Positions 1 to 10,905 of a stretch of 64,000 nucleotides of DNA are shown here, piece by piece (position 1 is the stretch's first letter; each line of letters opens with the position of its first letter). The stretch covers positions 17,692,436-17,756,435 of the forward strand of contig CM034233.1 of the NCBI GenBank assembly GCA_019916065.1, in the 5' to 3' direction. The stretch is from Vitellaria paradoxa (Eukaryota > Streptophyta > Magnoliopsida > Ericales > Sapotaceae). Both the position numbers and the translations under genes were made by a program. Below the pieces are notes generated by a model that saw nothing but the letters and a program-made list of their open reading frames with translations, did not search any database and was not told the origin of the DNA.

Positions 1-103
1 GAAATTTGGTGCTCCAAATGATACGAATTTTGGTTTTTAATTTTTATTTTAGTGAATAAAACATTGAAATTGAGCTGACTAAATTAACTATATACATTAT
101 ATA

Positions 104-398
104 GAACTATATATTATATAAATTAAAATGTATATGCTTATATATATATATATATATATTAAAATTAATTGATCGAATTTTAAACTAAAATACTTCAAAA
201 ATCAATTAGTTTTATGTCATAAAAATGAAAATTATTATGATTCAATTTGGTACAATCTAAAACTGAACTGATCAACTATACTTACTGACTATATTTTCAT
301 AGTAAGTGAGCTGAAACCTTTTCGAACGGACTTTTCAATGGGGCAACGGTTTCGTTAAAGGTTAAGGTTGTGTTTGTTTCTCTGAACTAGAGAATGGG
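104..398. repeat. Dispersed direct repeat, copy A
   Basis: This roughly 295-bp stretch is repeated in the same orientation at 1401-1710. Shared blocks include the opening gaactatatatt, a middle block around aaaatgaaaattattatgattcaat, and a shared end gtttgtttctc..gaact.gagaatggg. The copies differ by scattered substitutions and by a (TA)n versus CA-rich insert. No terminal TG..CA or target duplication is clear, so the type of element is unknown. Confidence 0.7.
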
Positions 399-577
399 TT
401 GAAACTTTCTCGCCATCTGTCTTAGAGTGGCGATAGTAAATGCACTCTCTTTCTATCTAGGGGGTTTCATGTCAATCCCTCCTCGTGGGGATCCTGAAGG
501 CGTTGTATTGCCGTATGAAGTTATGGTTAATGAGATTTAATAGAACACGAAATTCTTAAGAACAGTAAGATGTGAGA

Positions 578-777
578 AACAAATAAATGAGTCCCACGAT
601 GAGTGTCAAATGTTTGGTAATAAAAAATATCATTGGACTGGCTCACCATGTCAACTAGACTTGCTTACCATGTTGGGAACAAATAAATGAGCCCCGCGGT
701 GAATGTCAAATGTTTGGCAATAAAAAATATTACCGGACTTGCTCACCATGTCAATTGGAAAAGTGAAAGTTGAGCCT
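578..777. repeat. Two-unit tandem repeat, about 100 bp period
   Basis: Two adjacent units begin with aacaaataaatgag at 578 and 678. Each also contains the words tgtcaaatgtttgg and ctcaccatgtcaa. They differ by point changes such as cccacgatgag versus ccccgcggtgaa. The small open reading frames across them look like chance. The unit sits between the two copies of the 300-bp direct repeat. Confidence 0.65.
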
Positions 778-1400
778 GCAGAAGAAGGAAAGTCAAGGAA
801 AATGACCGGAGAGACTCCGACCAAAAACCCTCCGATGGTAAAGTCAGAATGGGCTTGAGAGAATTGTAAAGAAAAGAGTAAAGTAAATGGTTGATAATAA
901 TGAGCGTACTTGAGTATTAAGGCTATATCTTGCATTTATAGTAAGGTGGAATAGATAAATTAATGTGTAAATAATTAAATTGTAATGATTGTGTATTTTA
1001 TATATATGCATCAGAGTATATGACGGTCTCCTTTTCTTTAAATACCTTTCATTCTATATTTAATGCCTCCTATTCAGCATTAAATGTGAGTGAAAGAGAT
1101 TATTATAATAGACAGAATATAACCTTAAGAAGTATCCAAATGTCATATTTGTTTGTCACTTGTAGAGAAATGAACTAATGAAGCTAACTACTAGATAATA
1201 AATTAATGAAACTAACTACGAGATAATAAATTCAGTTCATTTATTACTATTTCACATTTATAGTTGGAATCACGCGCAACACAATTTTACAAAGTGGTGG
1301 GACCCAATTGCAATGATTTATTGATTATTAATTTAACGCCGAACATATTTCTCTTGTGTTTAAGAAGATGCCACATGTTCATGGTTATTTTGTACCTACA

Positions 1401-1710
1401 GAACTATATATTATATATATTAAAATGTATATGCTCAAATGCGCACACAAACACACATGTATTAAATCAATGGATCAAATTTTAAACTAAAATACTTCAA
1501 AAATCGAACAGTTTCATTTCATAAAAATGAAAATTATTATGATTCAATTATGTACAATCTAAAACTGAATTTACCAACTATAATTACTCATCATATTTTC
1601 AAAGTAAGTGGGCTGAAACTTTTTCGAATAGGCTTTTCAATAAAGCAATGGTTTCGTTAAAGTTTATGATGGACTAAGGCTGTGTTTGTTTCTCCGAACT
1701 GGAGAATGGG
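1401..1710. repeat. Dispersed direct repeat, copy B
   Basis: Second copy of the repeat at 104-398, same orientation, about 1.3 kb away. The pair could be diverged LTRs or the result of a local duplication. I see no primer-binding site or polypurine tract next to either copy. Confidence 0.65.
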
Positions 1711-3677
1711 GGATGATATTTCCCAAGATATTAATAGGGGATACCACATTGAATGAGTATGTGTCATACCTCACAATTTTTTTTCCCATGTTTGTTATAG
1801 CTGGGATAAGAAGTAGGATGACTTTGTCCATGTTTGACTTATATGGGATTTCATGATGGAACTAGAAGAAAAATGACCAAATTGTCATTCTACATATTTA
1901 TTGACTAATAAAATTACAATCAAACTAAGAACAACAAAAATATACAAAGAAAAATAAGTTTTTGAAAAATTATTACATAATTAAGGCAGTAATTCATAAA
2001 ACATCACTTGAGTTATTATTAAAAGCAATTAAAAAGTATATTACAATCATATTTAAGAAACAATACTAAAAAATTCTACAACAAATCGAATTCACAAATG
2101 TCAGCATCCTGCAATTACATGAAGTTAAGTGTCACTTCACATGACAAGCCAAATGAACTTGGGTTAACACAAAATTAACCCAATAACTTTCACGAACTTA
2201 ATCTTTATTGTGGTTGTATAAGCTCCATCATCACAAAGCGAATAGAACATTGCTCATGTAAGAACAAGATTTCGACGAGTTTGAGTAGGATGATCTTAAG
2301 CTATAGTCGTTTCATATTTAGGTGGGTTGTTGCAGATCTCTAAAAACAAAAGTTCAGAAAAACATACATATCATCAAGGCTGCAATGCATCTCAGCATCA
2401 TTAAAGCAATCAGCTCGCTACCCCTCAGATGATTGATCTAGGATGTAAATATATTCCTTGGTATGCACATTGTTATTAACGAAAAATAAATTAAAAAAAA
2501 GTTCGACCAACCTTTGAGAAACAATTTCCATAAGAAGATAGCAATCTTGCACTAACCTTTGATTTTAAGAAGATAGATGACATAGATTTTCTCGTTGTAA
2601 ATAGACAAATCCAAAACTTCATCGTCAAATTGTGCAAACAAACTGAGAGATTAAATGTAGAAAAATCTAAAAAAAAAAAAATCTAATACTATCAACAAAC
2701 CTCATCAATTGAGGTGACAACAACAGCAGCACCTTACGTTTTGTGAGATAGTTCATGAAGAAAGTGACCAAATAGGTGAATAGTGATAGAGCTGGCCCAA
2801 ACCACAACCAATCCTAGTATTGAAGACAAATAATCAAACAGAAATTAAGATAAGCATGTTACAAACTGGATGATACAAGTATAGTTCATGTTTTGGTTAT
2901 AATTGACAGATTAATTACATGTTAACTTCTAGGGAAAGTGTTGAAATGCCATTTTCCAAGCATATAAAGAAAAAGAAAAATAATGTCACTCTTTTAAGCA
3001 TTAAATAAAATTCTATAGATAAGAAAAACCAATCATGAAACTTGTGAAAACAACCAAAAGTATTGAATGAGGTGACCAATCAGGTTCTTCCTCAACCAAA
3101 CAACAACCTTTTCACTAGTAAAAGAAAATAGCCATACCCAAAGTGCCATGCTAATAGCCCTGCAAAGAAGAAAAACATACAAGCACCTAATAAAGAATGC
3201 TTAGGCACCTAAAAGCAATTGGCTTTTACTACAATAGAAAGTAAAATATTTGAATGCATAGGAAAAAAATCAAGCATTGAAGGAAATAAGCAGAATAAAA
3301 TATAAGTACTATCAGATGGTGAATTATACTAAAACAAAGGGTCCATGAACTTCACAAATTTTAACCAATAAGAATAAGGCAATCACAAACCATTGTACCA
3401 CCACGAGAATTCAAATTTGTATTTTAATAAAACATAACATTCTAAAAGAGCAATCCTCACACAAAAAATCATTTTCTTAGTAACAAAGATGAATCAACAA
3501 GAGATATATTATTATATCCTATTCCTATGGAAGTCGCAATTAAATTTGAAAAATATAAATTTAATAACAACCTTTTCAAACTTAATAATGACAACTTTTT
3601 CAAACTTATATGTTTGCAAGGTTATAAGTTTGTGAGCTTATAACAATCTTTTCATACTTAATAGTAAATAATGACAA
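1711..3677. other. Non-coding stretch left of copia element 1
   Basis: No reading frame with protein-like composition is visible. The sequence is AT-rich with short A runs. It is the left host flank of copia element 1. I looked on the minus strand for the missing 3' exons of the glutamine synthetase pseudogene and did not find them here. Confidence 0.5.
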
Positions 3678-3682
3678 GCAAG

Positions 3683-4090
3683 TGTTGAATTTAATTTCAC
3701 ATTGCATCATCAAGAAAAATAAATTAATGCGGAAGCGTACCTGAATCCATTGATGTAATTTTGTGGTTCTTGATCTTCCAAGCCAATACATAGGTTTCTC
3801 TTCCTAATTCTCTCTGATGATGGAATGTCAGATTGATTAGAAAACCCCTTACGTGTGACCTGGGGACCATAACCTATTTATAATAACTGTAGAAACTCTA
3901 CTTTTATTCGGCCCATCATAAAATAAAAATATGGGCTTAGGCATCTACACATTAAAGGCTCATAAAAAATTGAGATGTTATAAAGGCCAAAACCTTAAAA
4001 ACGTTAACAGACCACTTTAAATGGGCTTAACCTTTATGATAGCATATAATACACAAATAACATATTTGGCCCACGATTATTTTTCCAACA
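3683..4090 (-). repeat. 3' LTR of copia element 1
   Basis: 408 bp, with TG..CA ends (tgttgaattt to ttttccaaca as written on the plus strand). It matches 9716-10117 with about 4-5 percent substitutions. It contains a 9-bp insertion relative to the other LTR near 3995-4010. Confidence 0.96.
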
Positions 4091-4103
4091 ATCTCCCACT
4101 TGG
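4091..4103 (-). promoter_or_regulatory. Polypurine tract of copia element 1
   Basis: Read on the minus strand this is AAGTGGGAGAT plus flanking bases, directly abutting the 3' LTR. That is the expected position and composition for priming plus-strand cDNA. Confidence 0.8.
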
Positions 4104-4452
4104 GCCAGATATGTTAGTTTGTGCATTATAAAAGTAACCTTATAAGCTCAAAATTTACTATCATTATCAAACATCTCTATGCAATCTGGTCCATCAATTA
4201 TATCAATATAAGATTAAAGCAGCTTTCATTATATGTATCATAACTAAACTCATCAATAGTCACATATATTAATATAATCAACAACATAGATCAAGTATGG
4301 ATGTGTAGTATGGAAATTACATGTAATGTGATCTAAACATGCCTATTTCCAGCTGGTCCAACCTTATTCTTTAGTGAGATCATAATAAATACATTCAGAG
4401 TGCAAATAAACCATAAACTTTATTCTGCAAAGCATCCAAATAAAAACTCCCA

Positions 4453-6465
4453 TTAAACCAATATATCATTAAATAATGCAACACCCATATGAGCTATGTG
4501 CTCATGAAAGACCTTGGGTGGTAAGCCTTTAGTGAGCAGATCCGCAATCATGGACTTTGTGGCAATATGCTCTATAGACATTTGACCACTCTGAATTCTT
4601 TCCTTAACAACTAGGAACTTGATGTCTATGTGTTTAGACTTTGAAGAGCTCCTATTGTTATTAGAATATAGCACAGCTGACTTATTGTCACAGAATAACT
4701 TTAATGGTCTTTCAACACTATCTAAAATTCACAGCCCAGTGACAAAATTCCGCAGTCATATTCCATGATTAGATGCCTCATAACAAGCTATGAACTCTGC
4801 TGTCATAGTGGAAGAAACTATGAGTGTCTGCTTGGCACTCCTTCAGGAGATAGCTCCTCCAGCCAGCAGGTAGATGTAACCTGATGTGGATCTTCTACTA
4901 TCTTTGCATCCAGAAAAATCAGAATCAGAAAACCTAATGATCTCCAACTGATCCGATTTCCTATATGTGAGTATGTAATCTTTTGTTCTCTGTAAGTACC
5001 TCAAAACTCGTTTGGCTGCTTTCCACTGATCCATCCCAGGATTGCTTAAATATCTGCCTAACATTCCAACAATGAATGCTATGTCTGGACGTGTACAAAC
5101 TTGAGCATACATTAGGCTCCCAACAACTGAAGCGTAGGGAATCTTATGCAGCTCCTTAACTTCAAGGTCATTTTTAGGGCACTGATTGAGACTAAGTTTG
5201 TCTCCCTTGGCGACAGGGGTGTCACCTGGTTTACATTCCTGGATGCCAAATCTTTTAAGTACCTTATTGATATAGGCCTTTTGTGATAATCCAAGAATAC
5301 CTCGAGAGCGATCTCGATGTATCTGAATCTCTAATACAAGAGATGCATCACCAAGATCTTTCATCTCAAAATTCTTTGATAGAAATATCTTAGTTTCATG
5401 CAACATGCCTATATCATTTGTGGCAAGCAATATGTCATCAACATATAAAACTAGCAAAATATACTTACTCCCACTGAACTTATGATACACATAATCATCC
5501 ATAGCATTTACCTCAAAACCAAACAAGACAATTACTTAGTGAAATTTGTGGTACCATTGACGGGAAGCTTGTTTGAGTCCATAGATAGATTTCTTTAATT
5601 TGCAAACCATATTCTTTGAGTCTCCCGACACAAAATTTTTTGGTTGCACCATATAGATCGTTTCATTAATGTCACCATTAAAAAACACCGTCTTAACTTC
5701 CATCTGATGTAACTCAGGATCAAAATGTGCAACAAGCGCCATAATAGTTCTAAAAGAGTCTTTCGTAGAAACCGGAGAGAAAGTCTCTTTAAAGTCGATG
5801 CCCGCTTCTTGGGTAAAGCCTTTTGCTACAAGACGAGCCATATATCTTTCCACATTACTATTCGAATCCCTTTTGGTTTTAAATATCCTTTTATAACCAA
5901 TGGGTTTTGCACCTTCTGATAATAGGACAAGATCCCAAACTTTATTGTCTTGCATAGACTTATACTCCTTATTTATGGCATCAATCCACTGTTGAGAGTT
6001 AAAACCATGCATGGCCTGATGAAAGTTGATTGGATCATCTTCCACCATTCCAATATCTTTCTCACATTCTTGGAGAAATATTATATAATAATCTGAGATA
6101 GCACTTCTCTTTTCTCTCGTGGATCTCCTTAGTTTTTTAGGTTGTTGATTTTGTTCTTTTGGAATCATTACCTCATTCTGGATAGGAGATTGTTCAACAT
6201 TGTCTTGTTGAGGTTCCTGATCTCTTTTTTGATCAATGACAGGTATAGAAGCTTGCACATTATCATAAAGGATAGTAGGAATCGAAACCAATTCCTCCTC
6301 AAAGACAATGTCTCTAACCTTATTTCTCTCTCCAAAATCAACATCCTCAAAAAATGTTGCAGTTCCCGTTTCAAAAATTGACCTAAGTGTGGGATCATAA
6401 AATTTGTAGCCCCTTGATCGCTCAGAGTAACCAATACAGTAACTACTCACTGTTTTGGAGTCCAA
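4453..6465 (-). pseudogene. Copia element 1 reverse transcriptase and RNase H remnant
   Basis: The reverse-transcriptase domain (RVT_2 type) runs from about 6030 down to 5200, and RNase H from about 5000 to 4500. The YVDD active-site motif is intact near 5440-5460. The first catalytic aspartate, normally in the MDVKTAF context, reads as glutamate (GAA at 5698-5700). RNase H keeps the SDSDFSGCKDSRRSTSGY block, the CDNKSA block and the KHIDIKF block. The frame is broken by TAA at 5536-5538 (a glutamine position in relatives), by TGA at 4843-4845 (tryptophan position), and by two more TGA codons near 4776 and 4755. It is therefore non-functional. The 3' end of the frame, close to the purine tract, carries the family-typical LTKGLPP..F..HI.HMGV tail. 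Confidence 0.93.
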
Positions 6466-7646
6466 TTTATTTTCATGTGGCCTTTAAGGTCTTGCCTCAG
6501 CTGGACATCCCAATTGTGAAAATGCTTTAAACTAGGCTTTTTGCCTGTCCAAAGCTCATAAGGTGTTTTGGCAGCTGCTTTAGTGGGTACTCTATTAAGA
6601 ATGTAAGCTGCAGTCTTAAGTACTTTTTCCTAGAGTGATTCTGGTAAGGTAGAATGACTAATCATACTCCTTATCATGTCTTTTAGAGTTCTGTTTCGTC
6701 TCTCAGCTACACCATTCATGCTAGGGGATCCTGGCATGGTGTACTGTGGGACGATTCCACACTCCTCTAGGAATTTAGCAAATGGTCCTGGACGTTATTC
6801 TTCTGAACTGTCATATCTTCCGTAGTACTCACCACCACGATCAGATCTAGCGCTTTTAATCCTTTTGTTGAGTTGATTCTCAACCTCAACTTTAAAAGCT
6901 TTGAACACGTCCAGTGACTGAGACTTCTCATGAATGAGATATAGGTACCCATAGCATGAGTAATCGTCTATGAATGATATAAAATATTGTTGACCATTCT
7001 AAAAAGTCGTAGGGAATGGACCACAACTATCCGTATGTATCAATTCTAAGATATCTGAAGTTCTGTTGGCACCTAATCTCTTAGTTTTGGTCTGTTTTCT
7101 CTTAATGCAATTAATGCAGACATCAAAGTCTGAAAAATCAAGGGAATCCAAAATGCCATCAGACACAAGTCTCCCAATTCTATCTTTTAAGATATGACCT
7201 AACCGCTTATGCCACAATGACGCTGAATTTTTTTTATTTAATTTGCATTTAGTACCACGTGATTGCACATGCAAGGTTTCATTATATGATGCAATAGTAT
7301 CGAGCAAGTATAGGTTATCATATGCACATAATGAACCAGTACCAATAGTATTTGAATTTAACGAAAGACTAAACTTATTGTTTCCAAATGAACAACAATA
7401 TCCAGATTTGTCCAATAAAAAAAAAATAGAAATCAAATTCCGTCTAAAAGATGGTACAACAAAAGTGTCTTTCAAATCCAAATAATAACCAGTTCCTAAT
7501 AATAACCTAAAAGTGCCTATTGCATCAACTTCCACCGACTTGCCATCTCCAACAAAAATGTATCTTTCACCATCATTTGGCTTTCGGTAGCTCAGGCAAC
7601 CCTGCATAGAAACACTTATATGAGTAGTAGCACCAGAATCTAACCA
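6466..7646 (-). pseudogene. Copia element 1 protease and integrase remnant
   Basis: Continues the gag frame. The protease active-site motif LDSGATTH lies at about 7620-7643. It is followed by the GAG-pre-integrase zinc region (LWHKRLGH, then CINC) near 7100-7210 and the integrase core. Visible core blocks are HTDSCGPFP, IDDYS, SDRGGEYYGR and NGVAERRNRTL. Stops lie at 6999-7001 (TAG), near 6799 (TAA, glutamine position) and near 6630 (TAG, tryptophan position). A one-base deletion near 6510 shifts the frame before the RT part. This is an inference from reading the minus strand in frame against the known copia domain order. Confidence 0.9.
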
Positions 7647-8507
7647 TCAAGTGTTTCTAGGTACTAAAGCTAAATTAACCTCAGAACAGACCAAAGTAAG
7701 AATTGTACCTTTCTTTGCACGTCGAGCGTAATATTTGGCACAATCCTTCTTGAGATGTCCAGTTTTGTTACAAAAAAAACAGCTGTCAATTTTCTGCTGC
7801 TGTTTTTTTTGTACTGAACTCTTAGTTGCAGCTTCTTGTTCTTTCTTTCTTTTCTTGCCCTTGTTTTTAGAGGTGCTTGCCAAGCGAGCACTTTCACTCT
7901 TATCTTGCTTCAACCTTTCTTCTTCTTGCACACAATAAGAAATGAGCTCATTTAGAGACCATTTCTCTTTCTGGCAGTTGTAATTGACCTTAAAGTGACT
8001 GAATTGTGCAGGAAGCGAGATTAATACCAAATGCACGAGGAAGTCATCAGATAGCTCAAGCGTTAATTTCTTAAGTTTAGAAGCAATATTGGACATCTCC
8101 ATGATGTACTCTCTTATGTTTCCTTTGCCGTTATACTTCATTGAAATCAAGCATTGCAAAAGCGTGTTTGTTTCAGCATTATCGTTTTTAACAAAACGCT
8201 TTTCAATCTCGATAAGAAATTCCTTGGCATTAGTTATCCCCTCGGATACTGCACCCCTAAAGGCTTCTGGAATGCCGCGCTTAATGATCATAAGACTCAT
8301 GTGGTTTGAGCATTCCCACTTCTCAAAGTTCATCTTGTCATCAAGTGAACTTTCAGCCGTAAGAGAAGCTGGTTGCTCAATCCTAAGCGCAAGGTCTAAA
8401 TCCATACGGCCAAGAACAATTAATATGTTCTCTTTCCAATCCTTGAAGTTTGTCCCATTCAGAATGGGAATAGAATTTATATTGGCAGATATGGTAGTAG
8501 CAGACAT
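7647..8507 (-). pseudogene. Copia element 1 gag
   Basis: About 286 residues from the ATG at 8507. This start was chosen because the upstream frame opens without an ATG and the leader there is not protein-like. The N-terminal half has the copia gag fold signature (ILNGTNFKDWKENI, then later NIREYIMEMSNIASKL). A lysine-rich linker follows, and then a CCHC zinc knuckle with C243, C246, H251 and C256. The frame ends at TGA 7647-7649, where relatives have a tryptophan just before the protease LDSGAT motif, so gag is cut off from pol by a nonsense change. Gag would form the virus-like particle and bind element RNA. Confidence 0.9.
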
Positions 8508-9019
8508 ATTAGTTGTATTGAGAACAAAACAACTAAAGAAAACCATGCTCACATTAATAAACATAATCAATAATCAATAAATTCAAATAATGGTAAACCC
8601 ATCTCAAGATACCCAGCACAACATTAATATCAAGTCTTTAGACAGTAATATTAATTGTAAGCAGTACTCTTGTTGTAGTGATCAAACATTGACAATAATT
8701 CATGTCAAATAATAAGTCTATCTTTGGATTGACTTACTATTCACATGGAAACCTAATAATTGTCACATATTTACCACCACAGGTGTATATGTAATTCTGC
8801 CAAATATTAGCCTTCCTTTGGGCCGGCCAATACCCACATGAATAAATACATACACACAACCTTCTAATATTCAAAATAAAATAATTTCCACAAGAGAGGT
8901 TGCTTTGGCAACATGTTGTTTCCATTAATTTATTGTTGAATATTATATATCCAAAATTAATAATACCAAAATTTGAATTTAAATTGATTTCTTAATTAAT
9001 TCCTGATTATCATAATTCA

Positions 9020-9057
<38 letters not shown>

Positions 9058-9420
9058 ATAAAACACATAAATTCGGAAAAGTTTGAAATTGTAACTCGCG
9101 TACAGGCATCGACTCAAATAACTGATTTTAGTTTGAATCTACAAAATTGCCAAAACCGTTCATAAATGCATTCAATAACTAAAAGACAAATCAATGGCCA
9201 TTTAATATTCATTAAACAAAACTTGGAAGCCTTTGTTGACTTTTCAAACTTGGAAGACTCGGTTACTATCATGGCCATTCAAGATTCATTAGAAAACAAA
9301 TTAGCTAAAAGACAAATTCATGCCCATTGAAGGTCCATTCAACTTTCCAGCGTGAATTTAAAGAAACAAACACACACACGCAAATATATATATACCCATG
9401 GCGACGGTGGCCAAATGAAC

Positions 9421-9488
<68 letters not shown>

Positions 9489-9700
9489 GAACATTGAATC
9501 CACTGAATCCAATTGTATACGAACAAATCAAAAATTTGTATACCAATGGCATATAAATCAAAAGATGTGTACGAACTGATCAAAAACATACACCAATTGA
9601 AACTAGAATCTAAAAAAAATAAAAATTTAATTCCAAAGTTTTAAATCCTAGTTATCAAATCTGAATCCAAATAAAATTTCTCAATGATTCAACATGAGTA
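8508..9700 (-). other. Long untranslated leader of copia element 1
   Basis: About 1.2 kb between the primer-binding site and the gag ATG, with no coding signal. It holds a (TG)n tract at about 9033-9057 and a (TA)n tract of about 62 bp at 9426-9487. The repetitive IY peptides read across the latter are artefacts. Confidence 0.7.
9426..9487. repeat. (TA)n microsatellite
   Basis: About 31 uninterrupted TA dinucleotides inside the leader of copia element 1. Likely length-polymorphic. Confidence 0.95.
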
Positions 9701-9713
9701 GGCTCTGAAACCA
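9701..9713 (-). promoter_or_regulatory. Primer-binding site of copia element 1
   Basis: On the minus strand this reads TGGTTTCAGAGCC, starting 2 bases after the 5' LTR. It matches the 3' end complement of plant initiator-methionine tRNA (TGGTATCAGAGC) with one mismatch. Confidence 0.88.
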
Positions 9714-9715
9714 CT

Positions 9716-10117
9716 TGTTGAATTTAATTTCACATTGCATCATCAAGAAAAATAAATTAATGTGGAAGTGTACCTGAATCCACTGATGTAATTTTGTGGT
9801 TCTTGATCTTCCAAGCCAATACGTAAGTTTCTCTTCCTAATTCTCTCTGATGATGGGATGTCAGATTGATTAGAAAACCCTTACGTATGACCTGGGGACC
9901 ATAACCTATTTATAATAACTGTAGAAACCCTACTTTTATTCGGCCCATCATAAAATAGAAATATGGGCTTAGATATCTACACATTAAGGGCCCATACAAA
10001 ATTGAGATGTTATAAAGGCCAAAACCTTAACAGACCACTCTAAATGGGCTTAACCTTTATGATAGCCTATAACACACAAATAACATATTTGGCCCACAAT
10101 TGATTATTTTTCCAACA
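9716..10117 (-). repeat. 5' LTR of copia element 1
   Basis: 402 bp, TG..CA ends, partner of 3683-4090. Because the element is on the minus strand this is the promoter-bearing LTR. Confidence 0.96.
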
Positions 10118-10355
10118 GCAAGCTTTAAAATGCTGAAGTGGAAGATGATACCCAAAAACAAATGAGCATGTTCTAGTCGAGTAAGTTAAAGCATTTATAT
10201 AAAGTGATTTATTCAGGAAGCATTGCTACATTGACACCTGGTTTCAAGGGTAAGCAGCCTGTTAATGTCAAGATGGACTCTATGTTTTTAGCCAAGATAT
10301 TCTTTCTAGAAATAGATTTATCTATAAAGCAGTTTAATGGAAGAAAGCAAATTAC

Positions 10356-10905
10356 CTCAAGGATGTATCTAGCACACTAGCTATGATCTCTAGCTTCAAT
10401 TCCCATGCTAGGGCCTACTTGAAATTCCCACTACCTAGGAAAATGAAAAAAGAATGAAGTTTAGTGGTAATGATCAGGACAAGTATTGTAAGAGTGACAT
10501 TCATGCCCATACTTTAGACAAAGAAGAAAACCTGGCCAGGCATAGCTTCTCCATTGTTGCCACTAATATTAATTCTAGCATACAAGCAAGCGTTGTAATG
10601 GGCATCTGATATGTCACGACCAAATGACTTATCTGCTTCTACACCATAGTAATAAGGACCCTATATTAAAAAAAAAAAAATAGCATTGTTGTTTACTTGT
10701 AGGTTGTGGCATCATTCTATTCTATCCTTTCAAACCATAACATTTATCAATTCAATGTATATAATTTGAGATGACCAGAGTAACAGAATTATTTTTGTTG
10801 GCAAAGGGTATAACTACCTAAGAACCAAGATAGCCTCCAACAGGCCATCCCAAGGGCCAATTTACGTTTGGTTGGAGTAAGGTGTACTCTTGATCTATGT
10901 CATAC
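10356..10905 (-). pseudogene. Glutamine synthetase (GS1-like) pseudogene fragment, three exons
   Basis: Glutamine synthetase makes glutamine from glutamate, ammonia and ATP. Three consecutive exons of the plant cytosolic type are recognisable on the minus strand. Exon a (10905-10818, 29 codons) contains EYTLLQ and [10 protein letters not shown]. Exon b (10660-10532, 43 codons, fully open) contains [19 protein letters not shown] and MPGQ. Exon c (10430-10356, 25 codons) contains WEFQVGPS and ARYILE. GT donors and AG acceptors flank all three, so this is not a processed copy. Exon a ends in TAG where the family has CAG, and exon c has an internal TAG in the GDEIW.ARY region, so it is dead. The N-terminal exons and the last C-terminal exons are not found. 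A very degraded next exon may exist near 10235-10285. Copia element 1 inserted about 230 bp downstream of exon c. Confidence 0.88.

Larger units (their letters stand above)
3683..10117 (-). mobile_element. Copia-type LTR retrotransposon 1 (degenerate)
   Basis: A complete but dead element of 6,435 bp. Both LTRs begin TG and end CA, and the flanking 5-bp target duplication is exact: GCAAG at 3678-3682 and 10118-10122. Domain order on the minus strand is gag, protease, integrase, reverse transcriptase, RNase H, which is the copia order because integrase precedes RT. The primer-binding site matches initiator-Met tRNA and a purine tract precedes the 3' LTR. The LTRs differ at roughly 17-18 of about 395 aligned sites by eye, nearly all transitions, plus three indels. 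At least eight in-frame stops and one frameshift interrupt gag-pol. An unusually long leader of about 1.2 kb carries (TA)n and (TG)n microsatellites. Confidence 0.97.

Noticed and set aside
6142..6434. Alternate-frame open stretches over the copia RT region
   Set aside because: They are shadows of the recognised RT frame on the minus strand.
9305..9589. Open frames with long IYIYIY peptides on both strands
   Set aside because: They are translations of the (TA)n microsatellite in the copia leader; similar cases occur near 13329, 48163 and 52374.
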